From Cypionkella sinensis (GTDB lineage Bacteria; Pseudomonadota; Alphaproteobacteria; Rhodobacterales; Rhodobacteraceae), in NCBI RefSeq assembly GCF_042646385.1, contig NZ_JBHRTO010000001.1, positions 2,914,001 to 2,978,000 on the forward strand: 64,000 bases of DNA, read 5' to 3'. The notes under the pieces were generated by a model, which worked only from the letters and a program-made list of their open reading frames with translations, was not told the DNA's origin and did not search any database. Shown piece after piece: positions 26,189 through 33,490 of this stretch. Numbering within the stretch: position 1 is the first letter of the stretch; each line of letters starts with the position of its first letter. The translations under genes and the position numbers were made by a program.

Positions 26189-26197
26189 TTATCCACA
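26189..26197 (+). promoter_or_regulatory. DnaA box, perfect consensus
   Basis: TTATCCACA matches the consensus exactly and lies 11 bp before the maf start codon, so DnaA binding here could also affect maf expression. Confidence 0.75.
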
Positions 26198-26208
26198 AGG
26201 CCGCCCCC

Positions 26209-26808
26209 ATGCCGCGCCCCCTGCTTTTGGCCTCAGCCTCCACGATCCGCCTGCAACTGCTGCGCAACGCGGGGATTGAGGCTACGGCTCAGCCTGCGCG
26301 GATAGACGAAGACAGCATACGTTTGGCGCTACAGGCCGAAGCCGCCAAACCGCGTGAAATTGCCGACGCGCTTGCCGAGATGAAAGCCCGCAAACTGGCC
26401 GACAAGCATACCACCGCTCTGGTCTTGGGTTGCGACCAGATTCTTGCTTTCCAAGGCAAGGTCTACGGCAAACCCGAAACACCGACAGAGGCGCGTGCAC
26501 AACTCGGCACCTTTCGCGGCCAAACCCATCAGTTGATTTCCGCGCTTGTCCTCTATGACGAAGGCAAACCAATCTGGCGGCACATCTCAGAGGCCAGCCT
26601 GACGATGCGCTCCGTTTCTTACGCCTATCTCGACGATTACATCAGTCGAAACTGGCCCGCATTGCAGCACTGCGTCGGCGTATATAAGCTGGAGGAAGAG
26701 GGCGTTCGTCTGTTTTCCCAGATCAATGGCGACTATTTCACCATCCTTGGCCTGCCACTGCTTCCGTTGATTGGCTACCTGGGCACGAGAGGTTTCATCG
26801 CAACATGA
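26209..26808 (+). CDS. Maf-family nucleoside triphosphate pyrophosphatase
   Basis: Hydrolyses non-canonical or regulatory nucleotides; whether this copy prefers dTTP/UTP or m7GTP is not clear. The 199-residue product begins PLLLASASTIRLQLLRNAGI, the Maf signature, and has VLGCDQILAFQGKVYGKPET and the later EEEGVRLFSQINGDYFTILGLPL. I take the ATG of MPRPLLLASAS; an in-frame earlier start would lie inside the origin and cover the perfect DnaA box. It heads maf-aroE-coaE-dnaQ, with an ATGA overlap to aroE. Confidence 0.9.
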   Translation: MPRPLLLASASTIRLQLLRNAGIEATAQPARIDEDSIRLALQAEAAKPREIADALAEMKARKLADKHTTALVLGCDQILAFQGKVYGKPETPTEARAQLGTFRGQTHQLISALVLYDEGKPIWRHISEASLTMRSVSYAYLDDYISRNWPALQHCVGVYKLEEEGVRLFSQINGDYFTILGLPLLPLIGYLGTRGFIAT

Positions 26809-27644
26809 CAGAACTTCCGCGCATTCCGCTTGCAGGTGTCATCGGCCATCCGATCGCGCACAGCCGCTCGCCTGCCCTGCATGGTTACTGGTTGAAACGC
26901 TACGGCATCAAAGGCCATTACATCCCGATGGACGTCGCCCCGCAGGATCTGCGGCAAGCACTTGAAATGCTTCCGAAACTTGGCTTCGTTGGCCTCAATG
27001 TCACCATTCCGCATAAAGAGGCGATCCTGCAAATCGCCGATGTGGTGACGGATCGCGCTGCCCTGATCGGCGCGGCCAATACGCTGATTTTCCGAAAGGA
27101 TGGCCGCATCCACGCCGATAACACCGACGGCGCGGGCTTCATCGCCAATCTGCGCCAGAATGCACCGCACTGGAATCCTGCGGCTGGCCCCGCTGCCGTA
27201 TTCGGTGCCGGTGGTGCGGCCCGTGCCGTGGTTGCTGCCCTGATCGAAGTCGGCGTTCCCGAAATCCGCATCGCCAACCGCACCCAGCCCCGCGCGCAAG
27301 CCCTGCGTGCCGACTTTGGCGCAAAGCTGCACATCTACGATTGGGTGCAGGCGCCAAACATGCTGGAAGGCGCTGCCACCGTCATCAACACCACCTCACT
27401 GGGTATGTCCGGCAAAGCGGATTTCCGGGTGCCGCTCGATGGACTCGAAAAAACCGCCCTCGTGACCGATCTCGTCTATAACCCTTTGAAAACGCAATTT
27501 CTTCTCGAAGCCGAAGCGAAAGGATGCAACATTGTCGATGGCCTCGGCATGCTCTTGCATCAGGCCGCCCCCGGCTTTGAACGCTGGTTCGACCATCGAC
27601 CAGAGGTTGACGACGCCACCCGCAACGCCGTGCTGTCGGCATGA
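26805..27644 (+). CDS. aroE: Shikimate dehydrogenase
   Basis: NADP-dependent reduction of 3-dehydroshikimate in aromatic amino acid synthesis. The 279-residue product has the substrate motif GVIGHPIAHSRSPALHGYW, the catalytic Lys/Asp pair in NVTIPHKEA and NTDGAGF, the nucleotide-binding GAGGAARAVVAAL with ANRT, and a C-terminal DGLGMLLHQAAPGFERWF. ATGA overlaps link it to maf upstream and coaE downstream. Confidence 0.97.
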   Translation: MTELPRIPLAGVIGHPIAHSRSPALHGYWLKRYGIKGHYIPMDVAPQDLRQALEMLPKLGFVGLNVTIPHKEAILQIADVVTDRAALIGAANTLIFRKDGRIHADNTDGAGFIANLRQNAPHWNPAAGPAAVFGAGGAARAVVAALIEVGVPEIRIANRTQPRAQALRADFGAKLHIYDWVQAPNMLEGAATVINTTSLGMSGKADFRVPLDGLEKTALVTDLVYNPLKTQFLLEAEAKGCNIVDGLGMLLHQAAPGFERWFDHRPEVDDATRNAVLSA

Positions 27645-28228
27645 CCTTCCGCCTCGGCCTCACCGGCTCCATCGGCATGGGCAAATCCACAACCGCCGCG
27701 ATGTTTACCGCCGCTGGCCTGCCGGTCTGGGATGCAGACACCGCCGTGCATCGCCTCTACCAACAGGGCGGCAGCGCCGTCGCGCCAATCTCGGAAATCT
27801 GCCCAGAGGCAACGGTCGGGGGGAGTGTTTCACGTGAAACATTGCGCAAGGCCATCCAAACCGATCCAACCCTGCTGCCAAAACTCGAATCCATCACCCA
27901 CCCGCTTGTCGCCACAGACCGCGCCCGCTTCCTTGCCGAGACCACAGCAGACATCGCCATTCTCGACATCCCACTGCTGTTCGAAAAGTCCAGCCAACAC
28001 GACTTCGACGCCACCCTGCTCGTCACCGCTCCGCCCGATCTACAACGTGCCCGCGTCCTCAGCCGCCCCGGAATGACAGAAACCCATTTCCAAACCATTC
28101 TCGCCCGCCAGATGCCCGATGCCGAAAAGCGCCAACTCGCCACCCATATCGTTGAAACGCTGGACCTTTTCGCAACCGAAGCCTATGTGAAATCCCTGAT
28201 CGCCCATATCCGAGCCCGCCATGCGTGA
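27641..28228 (+). CDS. coaE: Dephospho-CoA kinase
   Basis: Catalyses the last step of coenzyme A synthesis, ATP-dependent phosphorylation of dephospho-CoA. The 195-residue product has the P-loop GLTGSIGMGKSTTAAMF, the WDADTAVHRLY motif, HPLVATDRARF and DIPLLFEKSSQHDFDATLLV. An in-frame parS site encodes GSVSRETLRKAI. The start overlaps the aroE stop in an ATGA, and the end overlaps dnaQ by eight bases. Confidence 0.96.
   Translation: MTFRLGLTGSIGMGKSTTAAMFTAAGLPVWDADTAVHRLYQQGGSAVAPISEICPEATVGGSVSRETLRKAIQTDPTLLPKLESITHPLVATDRARFLAETTADIAILDIPLLFEKSSQHDFDATLLVTAPPDLQRARVLSRPGMTETHFQTILARQMPDAEKRQLATHIVETLDLFATEAYVKSLIAHIRARHA
27826..27841. promoter_or_regulatory. parS centromere site 4
   Basis: Perfect 16-bp palindrome TGTTTCACGTGAAACA within coaE, read there as VSRET. 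It is 1.6 kb right of the proposed origin, the only perfect copy on that side. Confidence 0.95.
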
Positions 28229-28916
28229 GATCGTTCTCGACACCGAAACCACAGGCTTTGAGCCCTCAGAGGGTGACCGCATCGTCGAAATCGGCGCGGT
28301 CGAACTGTTCAACCATCTGCCAACCGGCAACACCTACCACCAATACATCAACCCCGAACGCACGATGCCGAAAGAGGCCTTCGACGTTCACGGCCTCGGC
28401 GATGATTTCTTGCGCGACAAACCCGTGTTCAAAGCTATCGCGCAAGATTTCCTCACCTTCATCGGCGATGCGCAACTGATCATCCACAACGCCAGCTTCG
28501 ACATGAAATTTCTCAATGCCGAACTGTCTTGGGTCAACCTCCCCGCCCTGCCGATGACGCGCGCAACCGATACGCTGATGATGGCGCGCCGCAAATTCCC
28601 CGGCTCGCCAGCAACGCTCGATGCTTTGTGCCGCCGATTCGGTGTCGATAACTCCGGCCGCGAAAAACATGGCGCGCTGCTTGACTCCGAACTGCTGGCC
28701 GAGGTTTACCTTGAACTCGTCGGCGGTCGTCAGCCCGATTTCGGCCTCAGCGCGGTGCAACAAACCACCACCACTGTCACAAAAGTTGCCTCAGACTGGC
28801 GGCCCCGCCCGCGCCCCAACCCACTACCATCCCGCCTGACCGAAGCCGAATCCGCCGCCCACGCCAGCTTCATCGATAAACTTGGCGATCACGCCATCTG
28901 GAAAAAGCGGCTCTGA
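28221..28916 (+). CDS. dnaQ: DNA polymerase III subunit epsilon
   Basis: Proofreading 3'-5' exonuclease of the replicative polymerase. The 231-residue product has ExoI LDTETTGFEP, the ExoII region NASFDMKFLNAEL, and ExoIII-epsilon HGALLDSELLAEVYLELVGG. A C-terminal segment after residue 180 would bind the alpha subunit. The gene overlaps coaE by eight bases and ends the maf-aroE-coaE-dnaQ unit beside the origin. Confidence 0.96.
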   Translation: MREIVLDTETTGFEPSEGDRIVEIGAVELFNHLPTGNTYHQYINPERTMPKEAFDVHGLGDDFLRDKPVFKAIAQDFLTFIGDAQLIIHNASFDMKFLNAELSWVNLPALPMTRATDTLMMARRKFPGSPATLDALCRRFGVDNSGREKHGALLDSELLAEVYLELVGGRQPDFGLSAVQQTTTTVTKVASDWRPRPRPNPLPSRLTEAESAAHASFIDKLGDHAIWKKRL

Positions 28917-28965
28917 CACCGCCAAAATTATCCTGCGCACAGGCGCAACAACACCATAGGCCCCC

Positions 28966-29979
28966 ATGAAAACCATCTTCGTCACCGGCTCCGCAGGCTT
29001 CATTGGCTTCCACCTCTGCAAACTGCTTCTGGCCGAAGGCTTCCGCGTCGCGGGCTATGATGGCATGACCGACTACTACGATGTCACGCTGAAACAGCGC
29101 AGACTGTCCATTCTGCTGCAAAACCCCAACTTCACCAACACCGAAGCCCTGCTCGAAGATCAAGCCAGCCTCGAATCCGCCATGCGCAGGGCCAACCCGG
29201 AAGTGATCATCCACCTCGCAGGCCAGGCTGGCGTCCGCTACAGCCTTGAAAACCCACGCGCTTATCTCGATGCCAACCTTGTCGGCGGCTTCAACGTGCT
29301 CGATCTCGCGCGTGAGTTGAAGGTCGAACACCTGCTGATGGCCTCCACTTCCTCGGTTTACGGCGCCAACACCGAAATGCCGTTTCTTGAGACGCACAAA
29401 ACCGAAACCCAACTCACCTTCTACGCCGCCACCAAAAAGGCGAATGAGGCGATGGCCCATTCCTACGCGCATATCTACGGCCTGCCGATCACGATGTTCC
29501 GCTTCTTCACCGTCTACGGCCCATGGGGCCGCCCCGACATGGCCCCCTATAAGTTCACCAAAGGCATCCTCGAAGGCACCCCGATCGACATCTACAACAA
29601 CGGAGATATGTGGCGCGACTTCACCTATGTCGAAGACCTCGTGCGCGGCATCCGCCTGCTGATCGACGCAGTCCCCCCCGCCCCCGACGCGCGCGAGGCT
29701 GAAATCCCCGGCGACAGCCTCTCGCCCGCCGCCCCCTACCGCGTCGTCAACATCGGCAATTCCGACAAGGTGAAGCTGCTGGATTTTATCGAAGCTATCG
29801 AAGACGCCACCGGCCTGCAAGCCATCCGCAACTACATGCCGATGCAGACAGGTGATGTCGTGGCCACTTGGGCCGATGCCAATCTATTGAAAAACCTGAC
29901 CAATTACCGACCGCAAACCAATGTCCGCCAAGGCATGACCAATTTCGTGCGCTGGTATCGAGACTATTACAACGTCTGA
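28966..29979 (+). CDS. NAD-dependent sugar-nucleotide epimerase (UDP-glucuronate 4-epimerase type)
   Basis: Extended short-chain dehydrogenase of 337 residues, most like UDP-glucuronate 4-epimerases (LpsL/Cap1J), which make UDP-galacturonate for surface polysaccharides. It has the NAD motif TGSAGFIGFHLC, AGQAGVRYSLENPRAYLDANLVG, the STSSVYG catalytic Ser region, and the catalytic Tyr-Lys in FYAATKKANE, followed by FRFFTVYGPWGRPDMAPYKFTK. This last pattern is characteristic of glucuronate epimerases. It is alone among housekeeping genes and is followed by a strong terminator. Confidence 0.88.
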   Translation: MKTIFVTGSAGFIGFHLCKLLLAEGFRVAGYDGMTDYYDVTLKQRRLSILLQNPNFTNTEALLEDQASLESAMRRANPEVIIHLAGQAGVRYSLENPRAYLDANLVGGFNVLDLARELKVEHLLMASTSSVYGANTEMPFLETHKTETQLTFYAATKKANEAMAHSYAHIYGLPITMFRFFTVYGPWGRPDMAPYKFTKGILEGTPIDIYNNGDMWRDFTYVEDLVRGIRLLIDAVPPAPDAREAEIPGDSLSPAAPYRVVNIGNSDKVKLLDFIEAIEDATGLQAIRNYMPMQTGDVVATWADANLLKNLTNYRPQTNVRQGMTNFVRWYRDYYNV

Positions 29980-29985
29980 AATGCA

Positions 29986-30013
29986 AAAGGCCGACCCCGC
30001 AAGGTCGGCCTTT
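29986..30013. terminator. Bidirectional terminator between epimerase gene and secB
   Basis: Perfect 11-bp stem (AAAGGCCGACC with GGTCGGCCTTT) around a 6-base loop. The A-run on one side and T-run on the other let it serve both convergent genes. Confidence 0.85.
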
Positions 30014-30030
30014 CAAACCGCACGAAAATC

Positions 30031-30498
30031 TCAGTTCGCTGTCTGCGCCCGCCGCGCAATTTCCTGCCGATACAGCGCCAGAAAATCCACCGTGTCGATG
30101 TTCAGCGGCGGGAAGCCACCGTCCCGCGTCACATCCGAGATGATCCGCCGCACGAACGGGAACATCAGCCGCGGACATTCGATCATCAGGAACGGATGCA
30201 ACTGCTCCTCCGGCACGCCCTCCACATGGAAAATCCCGCCGTAATCGACCTCCAGCAAGAACAGCGTGTCGTCATTCACCTTGTTCTTCGACGTCACCTT
30301 GAACTTGGTCACGATGTCAAACTGGTGATCCTGCGCCCGCTTGCGCGCATCCAGACTGACCTGCACCTGAATATCGGGCTGCACTTCCGTGGCCGAAAGC
30401 CCCTTCTGTGCCACCATGTTTTCAAACGACATGTCCCGCACAAACTGTGCCAGAACCGACATCTTGATCTGCGGCGCGCCGCCATTTTCCTCGGCCAT
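30031..30498 (-). CDS. secB: Protein-export chaperone SecB
   Basis: Tetrameric chaperone that keeps precursors unfolded and delivers them to SecA. The 155-residue product has the N-terminal IKMSVLAQFVRDMSFEN, central DTLFLLEVDYGGIFHVEG and the SecA-binding CPRLMFPFVRRIISDVTRDGGFPPLNIDTVDFLALY, all canonical. It is convergent with the epimerase gene and followed on the same strand by fxsA upstream. Confidence 0.97.
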   Translation of the reverse strand: MAEENGGAPQIKMSVLAQFVRDMSFENMVAQKGLSATEVQPDIQVQVSLDARKRAQDHQFDIVTKFKVTSKNKVNDDTLFLLEVDYGGIFHVEGVPEEQLHPFLMIECPRLMFPFVRRIISDVTRDGGFPPLNIDTVDFLALYRQEIARRAQTAN

Positions 30499-30552
30499 AA
30501 GCCCAACTCCCTGAAAAATCCTGCATACCCCTAGCAGGTCAGGCCGCAGGCC

Positions 30553-31014
30553 TCAATCCTCGCGCCACTTCGAGGGCCGTGTCACCCCACCAATCTTGTC
30601 GCGCTCGGGCACCACCTCTTCGTACTCCGCATCGACCCAATCCGGTTGTGCCCCGCGGGCGGAAAAACCGCGCACCTGCACACGCGCCGCCAGCACCGTG
30701 ATCAGCGCCGACCGCACAAACGGCAGCAACAGCAGCAAGCCGAGAAAATCGGTGAAAAACCCCGGCAGGATCAGCAACATCCCACTCAACATGATCAGCG
30801 CCCCATGCGCCATCGGCTGCAACGCCTCCAGCCGCGCGCGGCCACGCACCTCGCGCAACGCCCCCATACCCTGCCAGCGGATCAATCCGATCCCCAACAT
30901 CGCGCTGATCACCACCCAAGCCAGCGTCGTCCACAGCCCCAACCAGCCGCCGACAACCACAAACAGCCCGATTTCCAGCAATGGCCACGCCAAAAGCAGC
31001 GCAAAAACCCACAT
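30553..31014 (-). CDS. fxsA: FxsA family membrane protein
   Basis: Cytoplasmic membrane protein; in E. coli FxsA overproduction relieves F-exclusion of phage T7, but the normal role is unknown. The 153-residue product begins MWVFALLLAWPLLEIGLFVVVGGWLG, the FxsA signature, with two further hydrophobic segments (MLGIGLIRWQG region and ALIMLSGMLLILPGFFTDFLGLLLLLP). The hydrophilic C-terminus is variable. Upstream in-frame codons are ignored because the family starts at MWVF. It is divergent from the Tim44-domain gene. Confidence 0.88.
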   Translation of the reverse strand: MWVFALLLAWPLLEIGLFVVVGGWLGLWTTLAWVVISAMLGIGLIRWQGMGALREVRGRARLEALQPMAHGALIMLSGMLLILPGFFTDFLGLLLLLPFVRSALITVLAARVQVRGFSARGAQPDWVDAEYEEVVPERDKIGGVTRPSKWRED

Positions 31015-31130
31015 CTCGGTCGCCTCCGTGCATTCACGCGCCCAAACCATAGACTTGGCCGCCCCCAACCCCTACATAAGGCGTCAACGCCCGGATAACC
31101 AACCCACCGGGCCCGATTTTGAGGCGCCTG

Positions 31131-31790
31131 ATGAATTCCTCCCTGATCCAACTGCTCGTGCTGGCCGGAATCGCCGTGTTCCTGATCCTGAAACTGCGCG
31201 CTGTCCTTGGCACGCGCGAAGGGTTCGAAAAGCCGCCGCTGCCTGCCGACGCCCCGCGCCCGCAGCCGAAACTGGTGCAGCCGGTCGCCGAAGACGGCAC
31301 GGATCTCGACATCACCGACCACGTCCCCGCTGGCAGCCCCGCCGCCAACGCCCTTGCCGCGATGAAACAGGCCGAGCCGGGCTTCTCGGTCGGGGAATTC
31401 CTGCACGGCGCGCGCGGCGCGTATGAGATGATCCTGATGGCGTTCGAACGCGGCGATATCGACCCCGTCCGCCCCTTTCTGGCTGACGAAGTCGAGGCTT
31501 CCTTCACTAAGGCTATCAACGCCCGTGACCGCGACGGTCAAACGGTCGAGGCCAACTTCCTTGGTCTGCGCGAAATGACGCTGTCCGATGCCGAATACGA
31601 CGCCACCACGCGCACTGCCGAAATCACCCTGCGCTATACTGGCGAGCTGACCTCGCTCGTCCGCAACAAGGCAGGCGAGATAATCGAAGGCTCGGCAAGC
31701 GAGGTCAAACGCCAGCGCGATACCTGGACCTTCGCCCGCCGCATGGGCGTGCAAGACCCGAACTGGCAACTCGTCGGCACCAGCGACTAA
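31131..31790 (+). CDS. Tim44-domain membrane-associated protein
   Basis: The 219-residue product has one N-terminal membrane helix (residues 2-22), a proline-rich linker and a C-terminal Tim44/MRPL45-like domain (about 85-219: FLHGARGAYEMILMAFERGDIDPVRPFLADEVEASF, later RRMGVQDPNWQLVGTSD). The homologous domain in mitochondrial Tim44 binds the inner membrane and recruits Hsp70 to the import channel. The bacterial protein's partner is unknown, though placement near secB and fxsA is conserved in relatives as I recall. I prefer the ATG to an in-frame TTG 12 bases upstream. mltA follows after five bases. Confidence 0.85.
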   Translation: MNSSLIQLLVLAGIAVFLILKLRAVLGTREGFEKPPLPADAPRPQPKLVQPVAEDGTDLDITDHVPAGSPAANALAAMKQAEPGFSVGEFLHGARGAYEMILMAFERGDIDPVRPFLADEVEASFTKAINARDRDGQTVEANFLGLREMTLSDAEYDATTRTAEITLRYTGELTSLVRNKAGEIIEGSASEVKRQRDTWTFARRMGVQDPNWQLVGTSD

Positions 31791-31795
31791 GGCCG

Positions 31796-32818
31796 ATGCG
31801 TGCGGCCCTCTGCGCCTTGCTTATGGTGGTCGGCATGACCGCAACGCCCGCCCTGGCGCAGATGCTGGATTTTGAATCGCTGGATGGCTGGTCCGAGGAT
31901 AACCACCTTGCGGCCCTCACCGCCTTTCTGGAAACCTGCGACAAACTCGACGCGCCCGATTGGCAACCGATCTGCAAACTGGCCGCCAGTGCCGGGGCCT
32001 CTGATGCCTCGGCCAAGGCCTTCTTTGAACTGCTGTTCAAACCCGTGCAGATCGGCAATCCCCCCGCTCTGTTCACCGGCTATTTCGAGCCCGAACTGAA
32101 CGGCTCCTACAGCCGCACCCCACGCTTCGCCTATCCGATCTACGCCCGCCCGCCCGAGTTACAAGACGGCCAGGTCTATTACGACCGCGCGACCATTGAA
32201 GGCGGGGCTTTGCGCGGGCGCGGTCTTGAAATTGCTTGGCTGGAAGACCCGGTAGAGGTGTTTTTTCTGCAAATCCAAGGCTCTGGCCGCATCAAGATGA
32301 CCAACGGCCATGTTATCCGCGTCGGCTACGCAGGCCGCAATGGCCACGCTTATCGCTCTGTGGGCAAGGAAATGATCGCGCGCGGCATGCGCACACCCGA
32401 TCAGGTTTCGGCGCAAGACATCAAACAATATGTGCGTGCCAACCCCACCGCAGGCAACGCCCTGCTATCGGTCAACCCGTCTTACATCTTCTTCCGAAAG
32501 ATCGCCGACCTGCCCGCCGACAAAGGCCCGATTGGTGCGATGGGCCGCAGCATCACCCCGATGCGTTCCGTCGCCATCGACCCTGCCTTCACGCCGCTTG
32601 GCGTCCCGGTCTGGATCGAGAAGACCGGCGACAACCCGATCCGCAGCCTGATGGTGGCACAAGACACTGGCGGCGCGATCAAGGGCCCGCAGCGCGCTGA
32701 CATCTTCTTCGGCACCGGCGACGGCGCGGGGGATGCCGCTGGCACCATCAAGGACGGTGGCCGCATGATCCTGCTGCTGCCCATCGACCGCGCTTATGCC
32801 ATGCTGCCGGAAGGCTAA
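31796..32818 (+). CDS. mltA: Membrane-bound lytic murein transglycosylase A (MltA)
   Basis: Peptidoglycan lytic transglycosylase with a double-psi barrel. The 340-residue protein has a signal peptide (MRAALCALLMVVGMTATPALA) without a clear lipobox. The MltA domain includes FTGYFEPELNGSYSRTPRFAYPIYARP and FFLQIQGSGRIKMTNGHVIRVGYAGRNGHAYRSVGKEMI. The C-terminal 3D domain carries the catalytic Asp in MVAQDTGGAIKGPQRADIFFGTG. It lies five bases after the Tim44-type gene and two bases before the smr-domain gene, so all three should be co-transcribed. Confidence 0.95.
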   Translation: MRAALCALLMVVGMTATPALAQMLDFESLDGWSEDNHLAALTAFLETCDKLDAPDWQPICKLAASAGASDASAKAFFELLFKPVQIGNPPALFTGYFEPELNGSYSRTPRFAYPIYARPPELQDGQVYYDRATIEGGALRGRGLEIAWLEDPVEVFFLQIQGSGRIKMTNGHVIRVGYAGRNGHAYRSVGKEMIARGMRTPDQVSAQDIKQYVRANPTAGNALLSVNPSYIFFRKIADLPADKGPIGAMGRSITPMRSVAIDPAFTPLGVPVWIEKTGDNPIRSLMVAQDTGGAIKGPQRADIFFGTGDGAGDAAGTIKDGGRMILLLPIDRAYAMLPEG

Positions 32819-32820
32819 CC

Positions 32821-33411
32821 ATGCGCCGCCGCACCCTCCACCCGGAAGAACAGGAGATCTGGCAAGCCGTCGCCCGCACCGCCAAGCCGATGCACAAAGC
32901 GCCGCCGATCTTCCTCAAACCCTCCGAGCCTAAACCCACGCCGCCGCAACCCGCCGGAACCCTAGCAACGCCGCGCTTGCCCGCGTTCCGCCTTGGCGAA
33001 AAGTCCCGTATCAAAACTGGTCACGACATTCTGCCGACCTTGGCCGAAAGCCTTGCAGCAGCGCCACTGCAAATGGACGCCAAAACCCACGGTAAGATGA
33101 CGCGCGGCAAACTCGCACCCGAGGCCCGCATCGACCTGCACGGCCTCACTCTGTCCGAAGCGCATCCCGAGCTGATCCGTTTTATCCTCAACGCCCAAAG
33201 TGCCGGATTGCGGCTGGTGTTGGTCATCACCGGCAAGGGCAAACGCGGCCACGACACCGGCCCAATCCCCACCCGCATGGGCGCGCTGCGCCATCAGGTG
33301 CCGCAATGGCTGCGCCTGCCGCCACTCGGCCCCGCTGTGCTGCAAGTGTCAGAAGCGCATCTGAAACACGGCGGCTCCGGCGCGTATTACATCTACCTGC
33401 GCCGCCGCTAA
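32821..33411 (+). CDS. Smr-domain protein
   Basis: The 196-residue protein has a basic, low-complexity N-terminal half and a C-terminal Smr (small MutS-related) domain with the signature RIDLHGLTLSEA (about residues 101-112), LVLVITGKGKRG, and the ending EAHLKHGGSGAYYIYLRRR. Smr domains bind or nick nucleic acids, and several act as endonucleases on branched DNA or stalled-ribosome mRNA. No substrate can be assigned here. It begins two bases after mltA. Confidence 0.88.
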   Translation: MRRRTLHPEEQEIWQAVARTAKPMHKAPPIFLKPSEPKPTPPQPAGTLATPRLPAFRLGEKSRIKTGHDILPTLAESLAAAPLQMDAKTHGKMTRGKLAPEARIDLHGLTLSEAHPELIRFILNAQSAGLRLVLVITGKGKRGHDTGPIPTRMGALRHQVPQWLRLPPLGPAVLQVSEAHLKHGGSGAYYIYLRRR

Positions 33412-33414
33412 ATG

Positions 33415-33429
33415 TTAACAAATCCTTAA
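33415..33429 (+). promoter_or_regulatory. TTAA-N7-TTAA motif (CtrA-type) downstream of the Smr gene
   Basis: TTAA, seven bases, TTAA, matching the CtrA consensus exactly, followed two bases later by TTGACA. The position between convergent genes makes a regulatory role uncertain; a short transcript starting here would run antisense to the esterase gene. Confidence 0.3.
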
Positions 33430-33434
33430 ATTGA

Positions 33435-33460
33435 CACATCTAACCCCTTGATTAGATGTG
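33435..33460. terminator. Hairpin downstream of the Smr gene
   Basis: Perfect 9-bp stem (CACATCTAA with TTAGATGTG) around an 8-base loop. There is no U-tract on the plus strand, so termination activity is uncertain. Confidence 0.45.
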
Positions 33461-33468
33461 CATAAAAA

Positions 33469-33487
33469 TGGTCCCGAGTTGGGACCA
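33469..33487 (-). terminator. Rho-independent terminator of the esterase gene
   Basis: Stem TGGTCCC with GGGACCA and a 5-base loop, followed on the minus strand by five T residues. It is immediately after the stop codon of the leftward lipoprotein gene. Confidence 0.75.
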
Positions 33488-33490
33488 CCC

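Larger units (their letters stand above)
25811..26208. other. Probable chromosomal origin of replication (oriC)
   Basis: A 398-bp gene-free interval between hemJ and maf. It has a perfect DnaA box (26189-26197, TTATCCACA) and three boxes with one mismatch (25880-25888, 25934-25942, 26076-26084, read on the minus strand). A 7/9 match is at 25915-25923. An A+T-rich stretch runs from about 25955 to 26003 and contains a perfect IHF consensus. Flanking genes diverge on both sides, and four perfect parS sites lie within 9 kb. Caulobacter and rhizobial origins also lie next to a heme gene, and maf-aroE-coaE-dnaQ is a common alphaproteobacterial origin neighbourhood. The apparent short ORFs here are not convincing genes. 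Confidence 0.85.

Noticed and set aside
25773..26196. Short minus-strand frames across the hemJ-maf gap as genes
   Set aside because: They lack Shine-Dalgarno sequences and domains, and the gap has origin features that better explain its sequence.
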